A stretch of DNA of 64,000 nucleotides from Pestalotiopsis fici W106-1 (Eukaryota; Ascomycota; Sordariomycetes; Amphisphaeriales; Sporocadaceae): the NCBI RefSeq assembly GCF_000516985.1, contig NW_006917097.1, positions 1,984,001 through 2,048,000 of the forward strand, read 5' to 3'. The notes beneath the pieces are model-generated. The model had not been told where the DNA came from. It did no database searches and saw nothing but the letters and a program-made list of their open reading frames with translations. Shown here one piece after another: positions 20,608 through 34,502 of this stretch. Made by a program: the position numbers and the translations under genes. Numbering within the stretch: the first letter of the stretch is position 1; each line of letters opens with the position of its first letter.

Positions 20608-23600
20608 TTCCTTCCCATTACACACGCTACTCTCTAGGCTCTGCTCACTAATGCTACCGAGCGGCCGAGCGGGTCCATAGGGCTAAGTATTTTTTTCGTT
20701 TCTCTCCCCGTCTGTCTGTCTGTTCACACAATGTTGATGCCGCCGCCGCCATCGCCCGCCAGACTGAATCGTCCCCCGTCGTTTTCCCAGTGGTGATTGA
20801 ATGCCGTCACTATCACTCATCTGTACTCATCTCGGCACTAAACCAAATGGCTCGGCCATGCGAATTGGGAAACAAATTGCCCTGGGCTGCCCAAAATGCC
20901 CACCCACCAAGATGAGACCCCCCATACCTACCTACCTATCTACCTACCTGCTGCCTACTACTACTGCTCCTCCGGCAGAGATACACTTTCACGCCATGAC
21001 TTTTTGGCTACCATTTGACTTCAAAGGGCGTGGCATGGTCCTTTGGAACCACTCACTAGCTCGCAGGCAACGGCTATTCTTAAGTGCGCTCCTGAATGAA
21101 GCATACCTAGATGCTACCCCAAGACCACATGAAAAAACAACAACGTAGGAGAGCCAATGTACGCCTGCGTGCACAGCAATTCAGCCATATGGTCCCGACT
21201 AGGAGGGTGGCTTAGATCCCCCCAAGCAGCGGCCGCGCTGTAGTGTCATGCATGCGCGTATCCAATGTACGTCCTGACTGACTGAATGGATGAATGATTG
21301 ACGAGAAGCTGGAAAGCATCGTTACAGCAGACAAAGTGACATTGTTTTTCCTTTTCCTTCCGGCGGAAGCATCGTTTCTTCGCGCTTGTCGTCTTTTATC
21401 CTATTCCGTACTGCTGTTAATCCTAGCAGTCATATACTTGAGAAACGTTAACCACAGACTCTAGCTTTGCATTGCCTACATCCGCCGAGGTCCCGTACTT
21501 CAGCCACTCACTTGGCGGCATTGCTCCATTGAAACGTCAAACATGGTAGGCACATTATTGATGCACACAGATAGCAGTAAACTGGAGATATCTCGTCATC
21601 GGCTCCGAAATGGCTTTCTTTTCCTCTAGGCCAAAGTTGCCCCATATTACCAGTGACCCCCGTAAATGACTGCAAGTAGGCTGCTTCTCCAGAGAGGACC
21701 GTGTCCAGCGCCGCTTGTGTTATGACATCGAACGGGCGCCCGGCAGACCACTTCTGGGCAGGCTCAAAAAGGCCCTCGCCCACTGGCTCATTCGTTTGGG
21801 CAGAACATGGCATGACACAGTTTCCCCCCCAAAGTACGTACGTCGGAAGCTGGGCACCACTATCCGCTCGCAAAAGGCAGTAGACACATTTGCTAGTAAA
21901 GACACAGACAAGAGAAGTGGAAAGACCCATTTGCCGTTTCGGCCTTAGCAGCAACCGACCACGGCTGCTCATTCTTCGCGTCGGCAAACAAGAATGTCCA
22001 CTAATAAGTGCACTACGATATACTAGATGAAAGGTGCCACGGGTATTGCAATTTTAAGCCCCCAAACTCCGCGGCCTGGGGTTGGAGGAAGCTGGGTTTT
22101 GCTGGGCCATCAATGCCTCTTGCTGGTGTCCGTCAGGTTCAGGTCAGTGGATGTCGATCGGCGGAGTTTAGGAGATTAACGGGCCAGCCTGGGCCAGCCA
22201 TTCACCTACACGACACGGGTGATTGATTCAATCCATTGGATGAAGGGGCTTTGCTTTGTAATCGCAGCAGCACACCGAATCAAGAAATGTTGACCTAAAG
22301 GGAAAGAAGGGAAAGACTGCCAGCAAAGTTCATGTAGAACCAGCATCACGAGATTGGCGATGGTAATCAAAAACACCCCGGGCCTGTTTGTTCCTCTCGC
22401 CGTGAGTAATAATGATAATAATAATCTACGAGCCGGCAACTGCACCCAGACCCCCGGGTTCCAGCTGGTTGGGGCGGCGGTTTTCGTTCTCGAAGAACAA
22501 ACAGGTGAACCATCTCAGCCTGCCAAGCCATATGGTCGAGCTTCTTTTTGTTCCCAAGGACACGGCAAGCGACCAGCCAGCCAGCCACCAAGCATGTTTT
22601 CAACCTAGCAGCCCGTCTTTCCTATTTCTCTCTACCTCTCCCCCCCGGGACCCAGAGAGACACGTGGGCGGATTGGTGAAGAATCTATTCTTGGAAGAGG
22701 GGATGGGGGAAACAAGATGGGATGGGGGGTACACCATGTCTCTTTAGCCTGCCACCATAAAGCACCCAGTCACAACACCTTGGAGCCACTCTGTACCGTT
22801 TCTTGCACTCATTTGGCAAATTTGGGGGCTCTCGCAACTCGGACTCGAGATCCCTTAGGGCTGGCCTAGCTGTGGTACCTCTGGGGCAGTCTACTGCCGG
22901 GAACTTTTTGCTGCCAGTATTTGGCTACCATCCTCATGCGACTCGCAATGATCGTCATCCACTATCTACACAGTAGAGTCCAGACAATCTATCTGTGGGA
23001 TTGACATTGCCGTTGGTCTCCCGTTATACCCGTCGGACTCGGTCCTAGGGTTCGTTTGGATGATTCATTCCCCCGTATTCCGTCACCCGTATTTCTTTTT
23101 GTTGAAAACGGACATCTATTCGGGGTGTTGAATTGCCCGCGGAGGGTATTGGACCCGATCGCAACAAGCACGACAGGAACCACTCAAGTACGTGTGAAAG
23201 ACAGACATGTAAATTATGCATCTTCCAGTCAATGAGTGCAATCCTCGTTTGAACGGCAACAGCGATCATTTTGTGTGAGCGTCATCTATCCTCATTGGCT
23301 TATTCGCGTGCCTTGCGATGCTATGTATAGACGCACGTTCAGCCCTACAAAATCCAAGATAGTAAGAAAGAAAGAAAAGTCCCGACATGATGCCGCAGGG
23401 CTTCACGATCTTGCCAACCAGAATGTCGGGATCGCTTCCCCTACTACAAAGCAAAATGTGCACGAGAACATGCTGAAACGGCGACTCTTGCGATCCGTCG
23501 GCATGCACACAAAGCCCGCTAAGGATTTATCGCCACAATACCATATCTGGCAGCTTCGGTCAGTATTGTTGGCCGACGACTCACTACTAATGGGAAATGG

Positions 23601-23846
23601 ATTCTAAATTCATGCCATTACCAATCTGCAGCTTCCATACTTGCCAACTACACATCGTACTTGACATGGATTAATCAGCTGGTTTGACTGGCCTGCTTGA
23701 TTAATATGAGGGGAGGAGAGGGACATGGAGCAGGTCTCAAGCTATACCAGATTCCGCTGCATCCTTCGAGCTTTTTGCTCGCATTGTGGGTATCATAGCA
23801 TTTAATCCGCCCAGGGCCAAGGCAGAGAGAGGGAGAGGGGGAACAA

Positions 23847-23866
23847 GCAGGCAGGCAGGCAGGCAG
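23847..23866. repeat. Microsatellite (GCAG)5
   Basis: Five exact tandem GCAG units in non-coding DNA. A related CAGG-type tract recurs near 32345-32367. Confidence 0.85.
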
Positions 23867-25192
23867 GCCGACAGCGCAGGGTATCATCCAGAATGCCTGC
23901 AAGGAAAGATGATAGCAATAAAAGGTTACCGCCAATAGTGTGTCTGCCCAACTCCACACATGTCCCAGATTAGCAAGTTGAGGATAGCGCACAGAGCGCC
24001 CGTTTGTTGACGAATCCAGGGTCTTTTCCCTCCCTTCTTTCCCTTGAGCATCCTTCCATACTACCTTGACCACTCACTGTACACCACCACCACTATGTTT
24101 TGCGCATTGGCAGTTACCGGCAGTCCGGGTGCCGGGTCCTGGATCAACGGGCCACTTCGTGTGCGTCAGAAGCATGAATTTTGAATGGCGCCAGGCCCCG
24201 GCCAATCGTGATCCACAAAGTCTCCATATTCGCTTCTCTTTTCTACATTTTTACTACTGCCTATCACCAGGTTAAGGATATTTTACTAGGACTTTTCGTG
24301 AACCTTCGCAACAAGGACCCCCGACTGAGAAAGGATGCCAAATATAGGCAATTGCGCACATGCTCTGCACGGACTGGGGATCCACAAGGCAGTCTCCGTC
24401 TGTCTGTCCCTATCACAAGGCTCTGTTAGATGAAACATACACCTAGGTTAGGTACTAGCTTCTGGGTAGGTAGTAGAGAACCAGGAACAAAAAAACAGCC
24501 TCGCCTGTTGCTAGTCCTTTCTCGTATATGAATCTCTATTTCCAAATGTGGAAATTTAGAAAGGAAAAAAGAGGAGGAGGAGGACGACGACGAAAACGCC
24601 CAGAGCGTGGCTTGCAAGACCTTTTCGGCCATTCCCATTGTTCTTCGCCGAAGGACCCTTCAGCCACCCGACATTCCATCCCGTGCGACTCTTCCAATAG
24701 AGATGAATGGGCAAGCAGGGACGGGACGCCAACAATAGAGTTCTCACAAGACACCACGCCGCCCTTTGTTGACAATCAGCATCACGCGACTAAAGAAACA
24801 TGCAAGAAGGAAGAAAAAACGGTAAGCAAGGAGAATTAGACCAGGAAAATAACCCTAGAAACGAGGACGACATGATGCGGTGACACCTCTCGTACTTGCA
24901 GACATACGCACAACTGACCGTTGGACAGGGAAGAAAAACTGCCAGACTGCCAAACTGCCGTGGACCACTGGCCTGGGTTTCCAATCCTCTGGGTGCTGCT
25001 GCATTGCCATGCAGGATTCTCTTCCCACCCCCTTTCATCCAAAGCAAGAATTTACCGAATAGGCGGTCCGGAGACGGCAATGTCGGGGGGGAGAAAAACA
25101 AAAAGAGGTGTAGTTGGATCACCGACTAGGACGATGACGACGTCGAATAGGCAGCCACCATGGTGCATCCAGAATTATCATGGAAGCCATGT

Positions 25193-25219
25193 GTCTGTCT
25201 GTCTGTCTGTCTGTCTGTC
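25193..25219. repeat. Microsatellite (GTCT)6
   Basis: Six GTCT units plus a partial seventh in the gene desert. Confidence 0.9.
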
Positions 25220-25608
25220 CAACTGTCGGTATGCAATAGCCCCCGCTCACTCAACCCATCCTTCCCACGTGTGCGTCTGGCGTATTCCCCCCTTTGACTG
25301 GTTGGCCGATGCATTAATGCTAATTTGAGAAAGCCTGATCATATGATCCTAACCTATCAAGAGAAAGGGTTTCTTCGTATCAAAAGGCTGAAACATACGA
25401 ACTGTCCAGCGATTCGTCTTTTTAAAAATAATTTTCCGTACCAGCAAGGTCCACCTCGAGCGGGTCTACCTACACTTGGGAACAGACAGCTTTTCCCCAA
25501 GGTTCAGACGACGGAATATATGCCATGTCTATAGAGTACAATGATCCTTAATCTGGAGAGTTGTATTTCAAGCCACATCTCTAGCGACTGGTCCATGAGA
25601 TCACGCTG

Positions 25609-25633
25609 GGGGCCTGGAAGCTTTCCAGGCCTC
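25609..25633. repeat. 9-bp perfect inverted repeat with 3-base centre
   Basis: GGCCTGGAA (25611-25619) and TTCCAGGCC (25623-25631) are exact complements around GCT. With a G-T and a G-C pair outside, an RNA stem of about 11 pairs is possible. It lies inside the gene desert and has no assignable role. Confidence 0.6.
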
Positions 25634-26597
25634 GCGTTCCTTTGCGGCTCCTTTGTCGACAATACACGTGGCTAAGGAGTAGAGTTACCCCCTCCCCCAT
25701 CCTCGGTTTCGTTCCATATCGGGGAGGCAAACATCAACATGGGCCCGAGGAGGATCAAAGAGACAGTGCCTAGACTGCTGATCACCGTATGTCTATTTGC
25801 TCGTATTTCACGAATCAGGATGAAAAGCAAGCCGATATGTCAATTGTCTAAAGGATTGTGTTTCATGTTATTTACCGTATCTGTACCGGCGAGAGAGATG
25901 AAGATGGAGACAGAAAAGGGACAAAGGAATGGCCAAGACGGTTGAGTAGTGGGAGAGAGAGAGAGGCTTGCAGCCAGTCGTTCTCTAACCCGTTCTTCTC
26001 GAAGCCCGATGGAAGGAAGAAATGGAGGGGACAAGAAAGAATTTGCCCAAGCCACAAGGATTCCCGTCTCACTCAGTCTTTCCACTGCCTTACCACGCGA
26101 GCAAAAGATGGGCAAGGCGAAAAAGATAGGATGAACATTCGAGGGGTGGGTCAGGGGTGGCTGCGCGCGTGCGGCTGGGAAGGGACAAAAAAAAAAAGAA
26201 AGAATAAAGGCCAAGCAAAATCCCAATCTGTAAAAGGCCCTTGCAGTCAGTAGGTGGGGTTCTGAAGTCCCCATTCCTATTACTAGAATCTCTACCCCTC
26301 TCTTGCCTTTTTGATACTACTCCCAAATGGAAAGCTGAAAGAATATGAACGTTTTACCATGCCGCAGCCCCCAGTTTGGGTACTATATTTCGAAAACCCG
26401 GGATTTTCTAATAGCCTATTGCAATTATGGGGAAATCTGGGCAAGAAAAAAGTTATTCATGGAACATGGGACATGCATTGTGTAGGAGCTGTACTATGTA
26501 GACACAATCTCCCAAACCTTCTTTTTACAGCCCATAGTGGTAGGCCCATTATTGGGAGGTATACGACTCACCGACGCCGTCCCCGTCTCCAAATTAC

Positions 26598-26613
26598 AAA
26601 AAAAAAAAAAAAA
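26598..26613. repeat. Poly-A tract (A16)
   Basis: Sixteen consecutive A. No retroposon body with an ORF was found beside it. Confidence 0.9.
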
Positions 26614-26843
26614 TGCTGCTCCCCGTCATCATCTCTGGGCAAGGCATTTTGTATGGGTTGTATCAATGCTTCTATATTTCGAACGCGGCGATCCTTCTTG
26701 CTTCGCTACTATATGATCCCGGGTTAAGGTATTATACGGTCCCGAAGCCAGGGGGGGAAAAGGCGGTCCCGACACAATGGTGCATGGAACTTCTTCAGAG
26801 GCGATCAGGGGCTTGCGGTTGGCTCAAAGAAGAAGAATATGGT

Positions 26844-26846
<3 letters not shown>

Positions 26847-26878
<32 letters not shown>
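26847..26878. repeat. Microsatellite (GT)16 next to an undetermined base and a G tract
   Basis: Sixteen GT units, followed by one N at 26889 and a run of ten G. The N and the homopolymer mark a local sequencing problem, so repeat length here is unreliable. Confidence 0.92.
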
Positions 26879-26879
<1 letters not shown>

Positions 26880-27498
26880 CTTTTGGTANAGGGGGGGGGG
26901 AAGACTTGAAGGTATTCAATTCTACGCCTCCAGTAGGCCCATAATATTTAGTGGCCGTGCCTTTGAGAAGAAAGCCTTAAGGCGGCCGCAACTTTTTACT
27001 CTGGGTCTTTGTGACCATTTTCCCACAAGGGTAGGTAAACTATGTCTATTTTAGGTAAGGCCGTCGGCTTGGGGCTTGGGGGATTGCCCTTTTGTTGTTA
27101 GCGCGGGCGGATCGCGAAGAAGCACCGCGCATTCGACTATTTCCCCACTCAACTGGGAGATGGAGAACATTGGAACCCGCCAAGAATGATTCACATTTGG
27201 CAATCTGCAGTGGCCGTTTGTCAACAAGTGTTTCTTGCGGTTTAAATTTGCTGTGAAATATTGGAAGATCGTTGCATCGGCAATGACAAACCCAAAGCTA
27301 TCAAAGTACTTGAATAATGTGGCACAAGTACATGGCCCTTTGCCATGGAGGTTTCTATGTGCACCAGGTTGACTGCACTTCACCACTAACCAACTAGTAT
27401 ACAGTTCCTGTTACGATGATAGACCGCTCTAGAAGAAGAAGACCTTATGACCACAATCTCTAGCTCCCCACAGGCAGATTGAACCCTTGGCACCCTGT

Positions 27499-28182
27499 TC
27501 AGAGCCGAGTATGCCGGATTACAAATCCTTCAGTGCGCGCCCTTTTGCCTGCTGTGGCATGCCTGGGGGTGGCCAATGTTGCAACGTCATGATTCGTATA
27601 TCCGCGTGGACAAAGGTGTAGTTTTTGATGCATCTCGCGATCTGGTGAAAGAATGCAGCAGCGCATGACAAATAGCAGCATTGTACGAAGTAGCATAATG
27701 CCGCGTACCCATAAAAGCAAAATACATGTGTTGAGACTCCTTGCCCGGACCCGTGCCTTGACGGCGGTTCTTCGTAAGCACTTACTTTTACTCATAGGGC
27801 TGGATTCTGGGTCGGTGGCTTGCAGGGGGAGGGTAGCATAGTAGGAGGAGGTTCGCTGTTGATGTGTCGGCGTGCTACCTTGCCTGTACGTGTACGAGCT
27901 ACATAGCGGCCATGCAAAGACGGCTATTGCTTTTCTTCTTCTCGGGACTGTGCATCTTCTTTTCCCCCAGCATATTGCATGTCTCAGACTTTTGGGACCC
28001 TTTCCCCTCTGGCGGTGGACGGACACAACAACAAAGATGCAGTTCCTGCCCGGTGTGGTCAGCCCGTTCCATCTCGCGGGTCGGAACTTCTCTTGTGGGA
28101 ACTCAAACATCCAGACCATTGTCCCAAATGGGCGAAAGGGCTTGGGTAGCACAGCATAGGTATTGGGCCATTTCTTCATCAA
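27499..28182 (-). other. Longest unassigned ORF of the gene desert (227 codons)
   Basis: An uninterrupted ATG-to-stop frame of 227 codons. Composition is Arg/His/Cys/Trp-rich, with no domain, signal peptide or repeat that I recognise, and overlapping frames on the other strand are also fairly long. By rough estimate a chance ORF of this length in about 21 kb of balanced-GC DNA is uncommon but not excluded. It is listed as a candidate only; I do not claim it is a gene. Confidence 0.12.
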
Positions 28183-29522
28183 TCTTCAATACATGCGGTG
28201 GGGGATAGAGAGAGATGGGGAAGAGAAAAAAAAGAACGAGATCGCTATCGCAAGTTGTGACCAGAGTTACCCAGAGACCCAGAAAATCAAAACTGTCATT
28301 GCCCTTGGCCGACAGCCTACAGGTGACATTGGGAGTTTCGTGCATGAAGTGTGCCTGTCTGGCGGTCTGGCATCGCATCCTTGCCGCGCAATGTCATGTC
28401 GGTTCTTGGGGGAGACCATCAGACGATCAGATAGATTCGCTACGCAGTAGGTATCGTCTGGTCGTTTGAATGAAGGGGCCTCGCGGTACTGTACATGGGC
28501 GGGCAAGGGATGGCGATGCTACTTCCATGTACCTCATTTACGTGCACCGGTAACTAATCTGTGCTTACGGACGGGTGCTCCAGGGCCCGCCCCGGGTGTT
28601 TGTTGGAATGATATGATAAGATAATATGTAGCCCTTTTACTCTTGCAGAGCTCTTCGGTCTCGCCGTTGACTAGCGAGTACGCATACCGCCTATAGGGCT
28701 GATGGCTCGCATTTGGGTCCAATGGCATGAGCTATTCTTGAGCTTGTTTGCCCATCTCCACACTAATCCAACGGTTTTCTATATTCATCTTCCACCATGA
28801 AAAGATTAAACAAACGTCGCCGTTTGGAGAAGAAAAGAGACATCACCACTGTGCCGAGCGCTAGGTAGCAGCACTTGAGCCATAGGTACCGTCCAGCGGC
28901 CAAGGTTTTCAGAGGCGTTTTTCTCAAAACAAACCCGACGATGCTGGGCGGAATGCCTCCAGAAGGCTGAACCGCGCCTCGTTGACTCTGGTCAAGTGTC
29001 CCGCTCTTTCATCATAAGTATGTCAAAGGCAGGCAGTACATACGACTAGGAATTGCTCTTTTGGATCGCATGTGTCATACAAAGTTCTGCACATATTTTA
29101 CCCCCACCGATCGCCCAGGCTGCTAGATTAATGAAGAAGAAAAAGTTTCCTTTCGGACCCGCCAAAAAGTTCCAATGGATAATGATGGCGGCGGCTGGTG
29201 GTTTGGCGGAGTTGCCTGAAATGCCCATTTTGCGGATACATTGCATCGCATTTTAGGGGTCCTTCTTTCTGCAGCTGTTACATACTTGGGCCATGTCACC
29301 CCGCCCTGCTCATTATTGACAGACACAATATTGCTTGCTGGTGCCAGCCAAACACACCCCTCAGACGCATCATCCAGTCATTGGCAAGCTTTTTTCTTCT
29401 GCTGCATCTGAGATACCCCGTCCGTACCTGTGAGACTGCAAAGTACGTCTCCGCCAGTTGGTCGCCGTACTGATGGGCAGCGGCGGCGTGAGCGGGTGTT
29501 GTCGCTCGCCTTTCCCGCTTCC

Positions 29523-29542
29523 GCCTGCCTGCCTGCCTGCCT
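29523..29542. repeat. Microsatellite (GCCT)5
   Basis: Five exact GCCT units in the gene desert. Confidence 0.85.
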
Positions 29543-32318
29543 CCTCTTCTCAGCCAGCCCGCTAACAAAAGCTGTGCAATCAATTATGCTCGTGACTAAG
29601 AACCCTACTCGAACACTCGGGGCTGTCTTCCACGGCATGATGCAGAACGTGTTCGTCTGACGCGGAGCGGGACGAACTGGAACCTAGCTGAAGCGTGTAA
29701 CATGCCAGCCCAGCCCGGCCAAGCCAATCTGTATGATAATAATCAAGCTTGACAAGGTTCCTTCGCTGCAGAATATCGCACTTTGGGACAATTTACTTTG
29801 CAGATATGGAATGTCAGCTAAGTTGTGTTTCTACAATCTTCTTTACCGGGTCCTTTGTGACAAACCAGGGAAGATCATATTGTGGGTTTGGTTTGGAACT
29901 GGCGATGTCAACTGCACCTTCGCAATCTCCTGCCCCGTGCTGGGGGTGGACTAATTAGTAGCTCGAGGGCTTGGCAGGCTTGGTAGCCGAGCAAGCAGCC
30001 TGCCTGGCAGTGGAAGAGATGGATACGCAATATTGGAGCCCCGCCTGCCTTGCTAGGCGACGGCCTTTAGTGGACCAGGTATACCCTAAATGACCTATAC
30101 GCAGCGGGTGATTTTCAGGCAGAACTGCTGAATAAGGGCAAAAGAGAGTACATTATAGTGGCTAGGTAGGTACGGAATACTGCCCCTCCATGGGTCGATC
30201 ATATGCATGGCCCAAGCTTCTACTCACGACAGTCTGATGTAAAAGCCTCGTCGTTCGGCGTATGTGGTGGCTGTAGGCATTCCGTCAAAGTACAGGTATG
30301 TGGGTAGGTACCGAGTGAAGTATTGTTGTAGTATGTAGTAGTGTTTTCAGGTAATGATCCGCAAGGGCATCATCATGAGTGCGTACGTAAACAGTCCAGT
30401 TAGTGATACGCATGGGATGAATGCATGCGAGTTGTAGAATGCCTTGTGGAGGTTGCGCATTTTGCCCAGTTACACAACAGCAGAAGTGGGACGAAGTAGT
30501 AGAGAGAAGATACCTGACATGTAAAATACAAACATGCCTCAATAGCGTGGAAGCTCGGAAGGATGAGACATGATCAGCTTCGCGCATCGTGAACCCGGTC
30601 TTGGCAAGATCTGGCGCTGCCGCCCGCCGCTTTCTTGCCCTTTCTTCCCTGTCGGCCACTGGCTATTGCTGGTGCAACTGCTCCTCTGCTCCCCACGTGT
30701 CGGCCCACCAAGGGTCTCGGGCGCTTTCTCGCTGTGTATGTCTCTTCCACAGGTGCAGGAGTCCACTGTCTGGGAGAGAACATGGCCTCTCTCCTCTCCC
30801 CACCTCCCACCTCTCCCCCCCCAAGCCCTAGCCCAAGCAGCCCAAGCCCGGCGACTGAGGCGAAGCTGCACAGCAGCATGCACCACCTTGGAGCATACCG
30901 CTCATTGCAGGGATCTCGCCCTCTGTATGCAACGTTTACACTGCGAGAAAGGCGGTCGACACTTCAAGACTCTCTCCACAGCTAAGTAGCGTGTTCGCCG
31001 ACTGATTCACACACGTATACTCCGTACACCATAAACACCACATACCTACCTACCTTACCACCTACCTAGGTAGCCTACCTAACTAGAGCCATCCACGTAC
31101 ACACATACCATATGTCCACCATACATGCACCTACTAGGAAATCAATCACCCTTGGCAATACCACAATGACATACATTACCTAACAATCTGCTTGTCTCCC
31201 TATCTACTTACCTTAAACTCAGCTGCCGACCTACCGCGCCCATACGTTTGTTATGTGGTACAATATGCATACTAGTAGATACCCCCATACTGCTAATGTA
31301 TAGCGGAGACTTCAGCTATGGCCTCGCACATTGCCGAAGATGCAGCAGGTTTCCCTACTTGTCTACATTCTTTCTTGTCAACCTTCCTTCTCCAACACCA
31401 ATGTGTCCCGTCTCAAAGTACCATCCGCCCTTCCTGAAACCCCTTATCACTTCATCAAGTGCAACCGTCGTCACGGAGCCTCATGTGAACACACGCTGAA
31501 CACCCTACAGGCGGCGGCCACGACCTTGGAACCTAGTCTGAGGTAGACGCGGGGACTTTTGGCCCCCTCCAATCGGGGACGGGCAGTGCTTGTCAGTGCC
31601 TCTGAGCCCCCATCGACAATGTATCGCATCGCGCCGATAGCGATCGGAGTCAAGCAGCTGCAGCCACAGAATAGCACTTCAAAATCTCGTGCACTTTTCA
31701 AGAGGCAAGCCAAAGAGATGTCATTAACGCCCTAGATTATAGGTACTCTCCCCGTTCATCAATGAGATAGGTGCCATCACCACCACCACTGATTGCAACC
31801 AAGTTGGGCTTGATTTCTTGGAGCTGAATCTGCTACAATTCCGTCTGGTCCCTCGCCATGGTCACGGTCGTGCTCTTCGGCCGAATCTTGGCTTGCGCTT
31901 CAAGTATACCTCCGCATGTGGGGCAAAATCGAAGAGGAATATGATCCTTGATGATGCTACACTATCCTCATTTTACTAACCACTCTGCTGGCGTCAGTTT
32001 CACAGTCCCTGAATGTCAAAATTAAAATAACAAAACTGAAAGATGCCAGCCGCTCTTCTCGATAACAGTGGCGTTATACCCTCGGTTCCGGAGTGATAGC
32101 CAGCCATCTCCCTCTGGAGCCGGAAAGGGATGGCAGGATGGAAGAATGGGGTGACTGACTGTGCATGGGCGAAATACAGAGTACCCTGGGGAAGGACCGC
32201 GCGTATGGTTTGTGTGACAGAACAGATCCCGCGATGCAACCGAACGTCCTCGTGGGAGGATACTTGGACAGGCTTCCCTACGGACCCTTCCTGTACCCGA
32301 GACCAGGCTGAGCATGAT

Positions 32319-32336
32319 GCAGCAGCAGCAGCAGCA
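32319..32336. repeat. Microsatellite (GCA)6
   Basis: Six GCA units followed closely by a CAGG-type tetranucleotide tract (about 32345-32367). Not inside a supportable reading frame. Confidence 0.85.
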
Positions 32337-34484
32337 GAGGAAGGCAGTCAGGCAGGCAGGCAGGCAGTCGGGTTACCCCCCCGCTTGCCGCCTTCTTCTA
32401 CTGCAAGGTCCTTTCTTTACGGAGTACATGTAGGTAGCATGTGCTCTGCGCCCTTCGGCAAACAGTAACAACATCATCATCATATCAGTATCTCGAACCA
32501 TTATTCGATTCATCCCAGACTCCTTCAAAGATTACTAGTTATCAAAACATGAAAGCACAAGAAAAGTCTTGGCAGCGTCTCTTTGGTGTAGGAAAGGCCG
32601 AATTTGTACACACCAGTCAAAAAAGTGCAATCACATATCCCGTCGGCCTACTCCACTGAATGAATTGCACATATGATCTTTCAGCTGAGCTACATAGAAG
32701 GCGCCACAGATTCTTCGAGGCCTCAAGCGTCGCACATTGGTGATTCTAGGCGAGAGCACTTTTGGGAGAAATGGCTGTCTCGATTCGTGCCAGCGAGCGG
32801 GGTTTACGCCCAGATCTGCTCTTGCCTTGTTGCACTTGGCTGCCACTCGGGCGCCTCATGGGCCGATGGCTGAAAGAGAGTCGGGATCGGACCCGGAAGC
32901 CCTCTCGAGTATGGTAACACAATCATCATGCACGAGAAGCCGTGATAGGTATAGTATCGTCGACAGCCGATGGAGGTGCTTATGATCTTCAACCACAGGG
33001 CCAAATCAATCGACATTCGATTCCAACGTTCCTGCTAAAGATATGTACTTGTCTATCTCTTGCAGTCGCAGAAACTGAGATGGTGTGCTGCGGGGCTCGA
33101 GGGAATGGCAAGCTATCCCCCAAACCACGTAAAGATAGCCTGCAAACAATGCTCCTAACAAGGTCTCCGGCACCGATTTCGGTCCCGGGGAAATGTTGCA
33201 TGAAAATTCGAACCTGGAAACGCTATGTATAGCAGCGAGACGTCAAGTCTGCTCATTAGACGATGTCACATTGAAAGGGGGAGGCAGCATCATTGATGAA
33301 TTGTTCGTTTCTACTTGTCCGCTTGGTTGCACACATAATAGCAATAGTAGGGTACAGAGTACTGTGTTTTGGTAACGGTGAGTGGATAGCCGGATTAGTA
33401 TCATACCTACTACCTAGCTCGTAGGTAAATAGCTATTATACTACATATTTTACGTCATGCAGTTTGAGCCCTACCCGTCTTACGGTCCCTCTAGTCGGTA
33501 CCGGAGATGGGTAATCACTAACGAACGACCAATCATCCTTCTCGGTCCGAGGCTTTAAGAACTCCTACTATTCATGGCTCTTGAATTTGCTCGCTTGGCA
33601 GCATTTCCTCCTAAAACTTGAGCAATCCCTTTTCTATTGTGCCCGAAAAACAAGTTGCTCGTCCATTCACTTTAGCTTCCGGCTGGGAAATGCAATAAAA
33701 TACCTCCAGAAACGGGGTGGGGCGGGCTGCATTCCAAAGTCCGTATGGACTAGCGAGGCGTATATCGCACACAGTAGGGCAAGCGATCCTTGTTGTTTGG
33801 TTGGATATACCTTTGACCTTCATGCGAAGAGACCAATCATATCGCCATCCTTCGCCTAACCCTGTCCTATTTAGGAGCCAATGAAAGGGTCTCCGTCCGG
33901 TTTTCTCGGGTACCGTAGCCCCAAGGACGGTGAGGCCAAGAGGGTGTGAACAACCCCAGCCAAAGATCCTCATCACCAGTAGCAGATGCCATGAGGTCTT
34001 TCTTCCTTGGCAAAAGGACAGACATGGCTTCCAAAGGGAGACGGGCGGGTCGAAAGGACCCTTTGCACGCATCTCCACCCACCCAGGTACCAAGGCTCCC
34101 CAGTTCACCACCATCAGACCAGCAGTTCCCCCCAATTCTCTCAGGGCATCCTAGGGCAATAGTAGTATACATCCACTCCAACACTATTCTCGTCTTGTTC
34201 TGATCAATCACTTGTATCCAAAATGTTACATTGTCCAGGGCACCCGGGGAGAGATAGCTTCTTCATGCGTGGCGCTGACACCATGAAGCCCAGGTCAGAA
34301 CCTTGTTTTGCCCTAAAATAAAGAGCCCTGCTTGGGAGTTACTGTGTATGCAGGTGGAAGTGGTTGCCGAACTTCCCTCATCCCCATAACAGCTATCCAC
34401 CCGCATCCCAATATCGTGGCACATGCGTCAAGTGACTCTTTTCGATATGGGACTTTGATTTCTTTACTTGTCTACATGTTTCAG

Positions 34485-34502
34485 GGTGGTGGTGGTGGTG
34501 GT
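34485..34502. repeat. Microsatellite (GGT)6
   Basis: Six GGT units in non-coding DNA. Confidence 0.85.

Noticed and set aside
21508..21987. 159-codon minus-strand ORF
   Set aside because: No recognisable domain or splice context; overlaps equally long meaningless frames.
26300..26900. Possible retroposon suggested by A16 and simple repeats
   Set aside because: No reverse-transcriptase or transposase frame, no terminal repeats or target-site duplication visible.
33190..33240. GGTTCGAAT on the minus strand, resembling a tRNA B-box
   Set aside because: Lacks the CC end of the box and any cloverleaf partner sequences.
33611..34135. 174-codon minus-strand ORF
   Set aside because: Trp/Gly-rich arbitrary composition, no domain, overlapping frames on the other strand; length compatible with chance in a 21 kb region.
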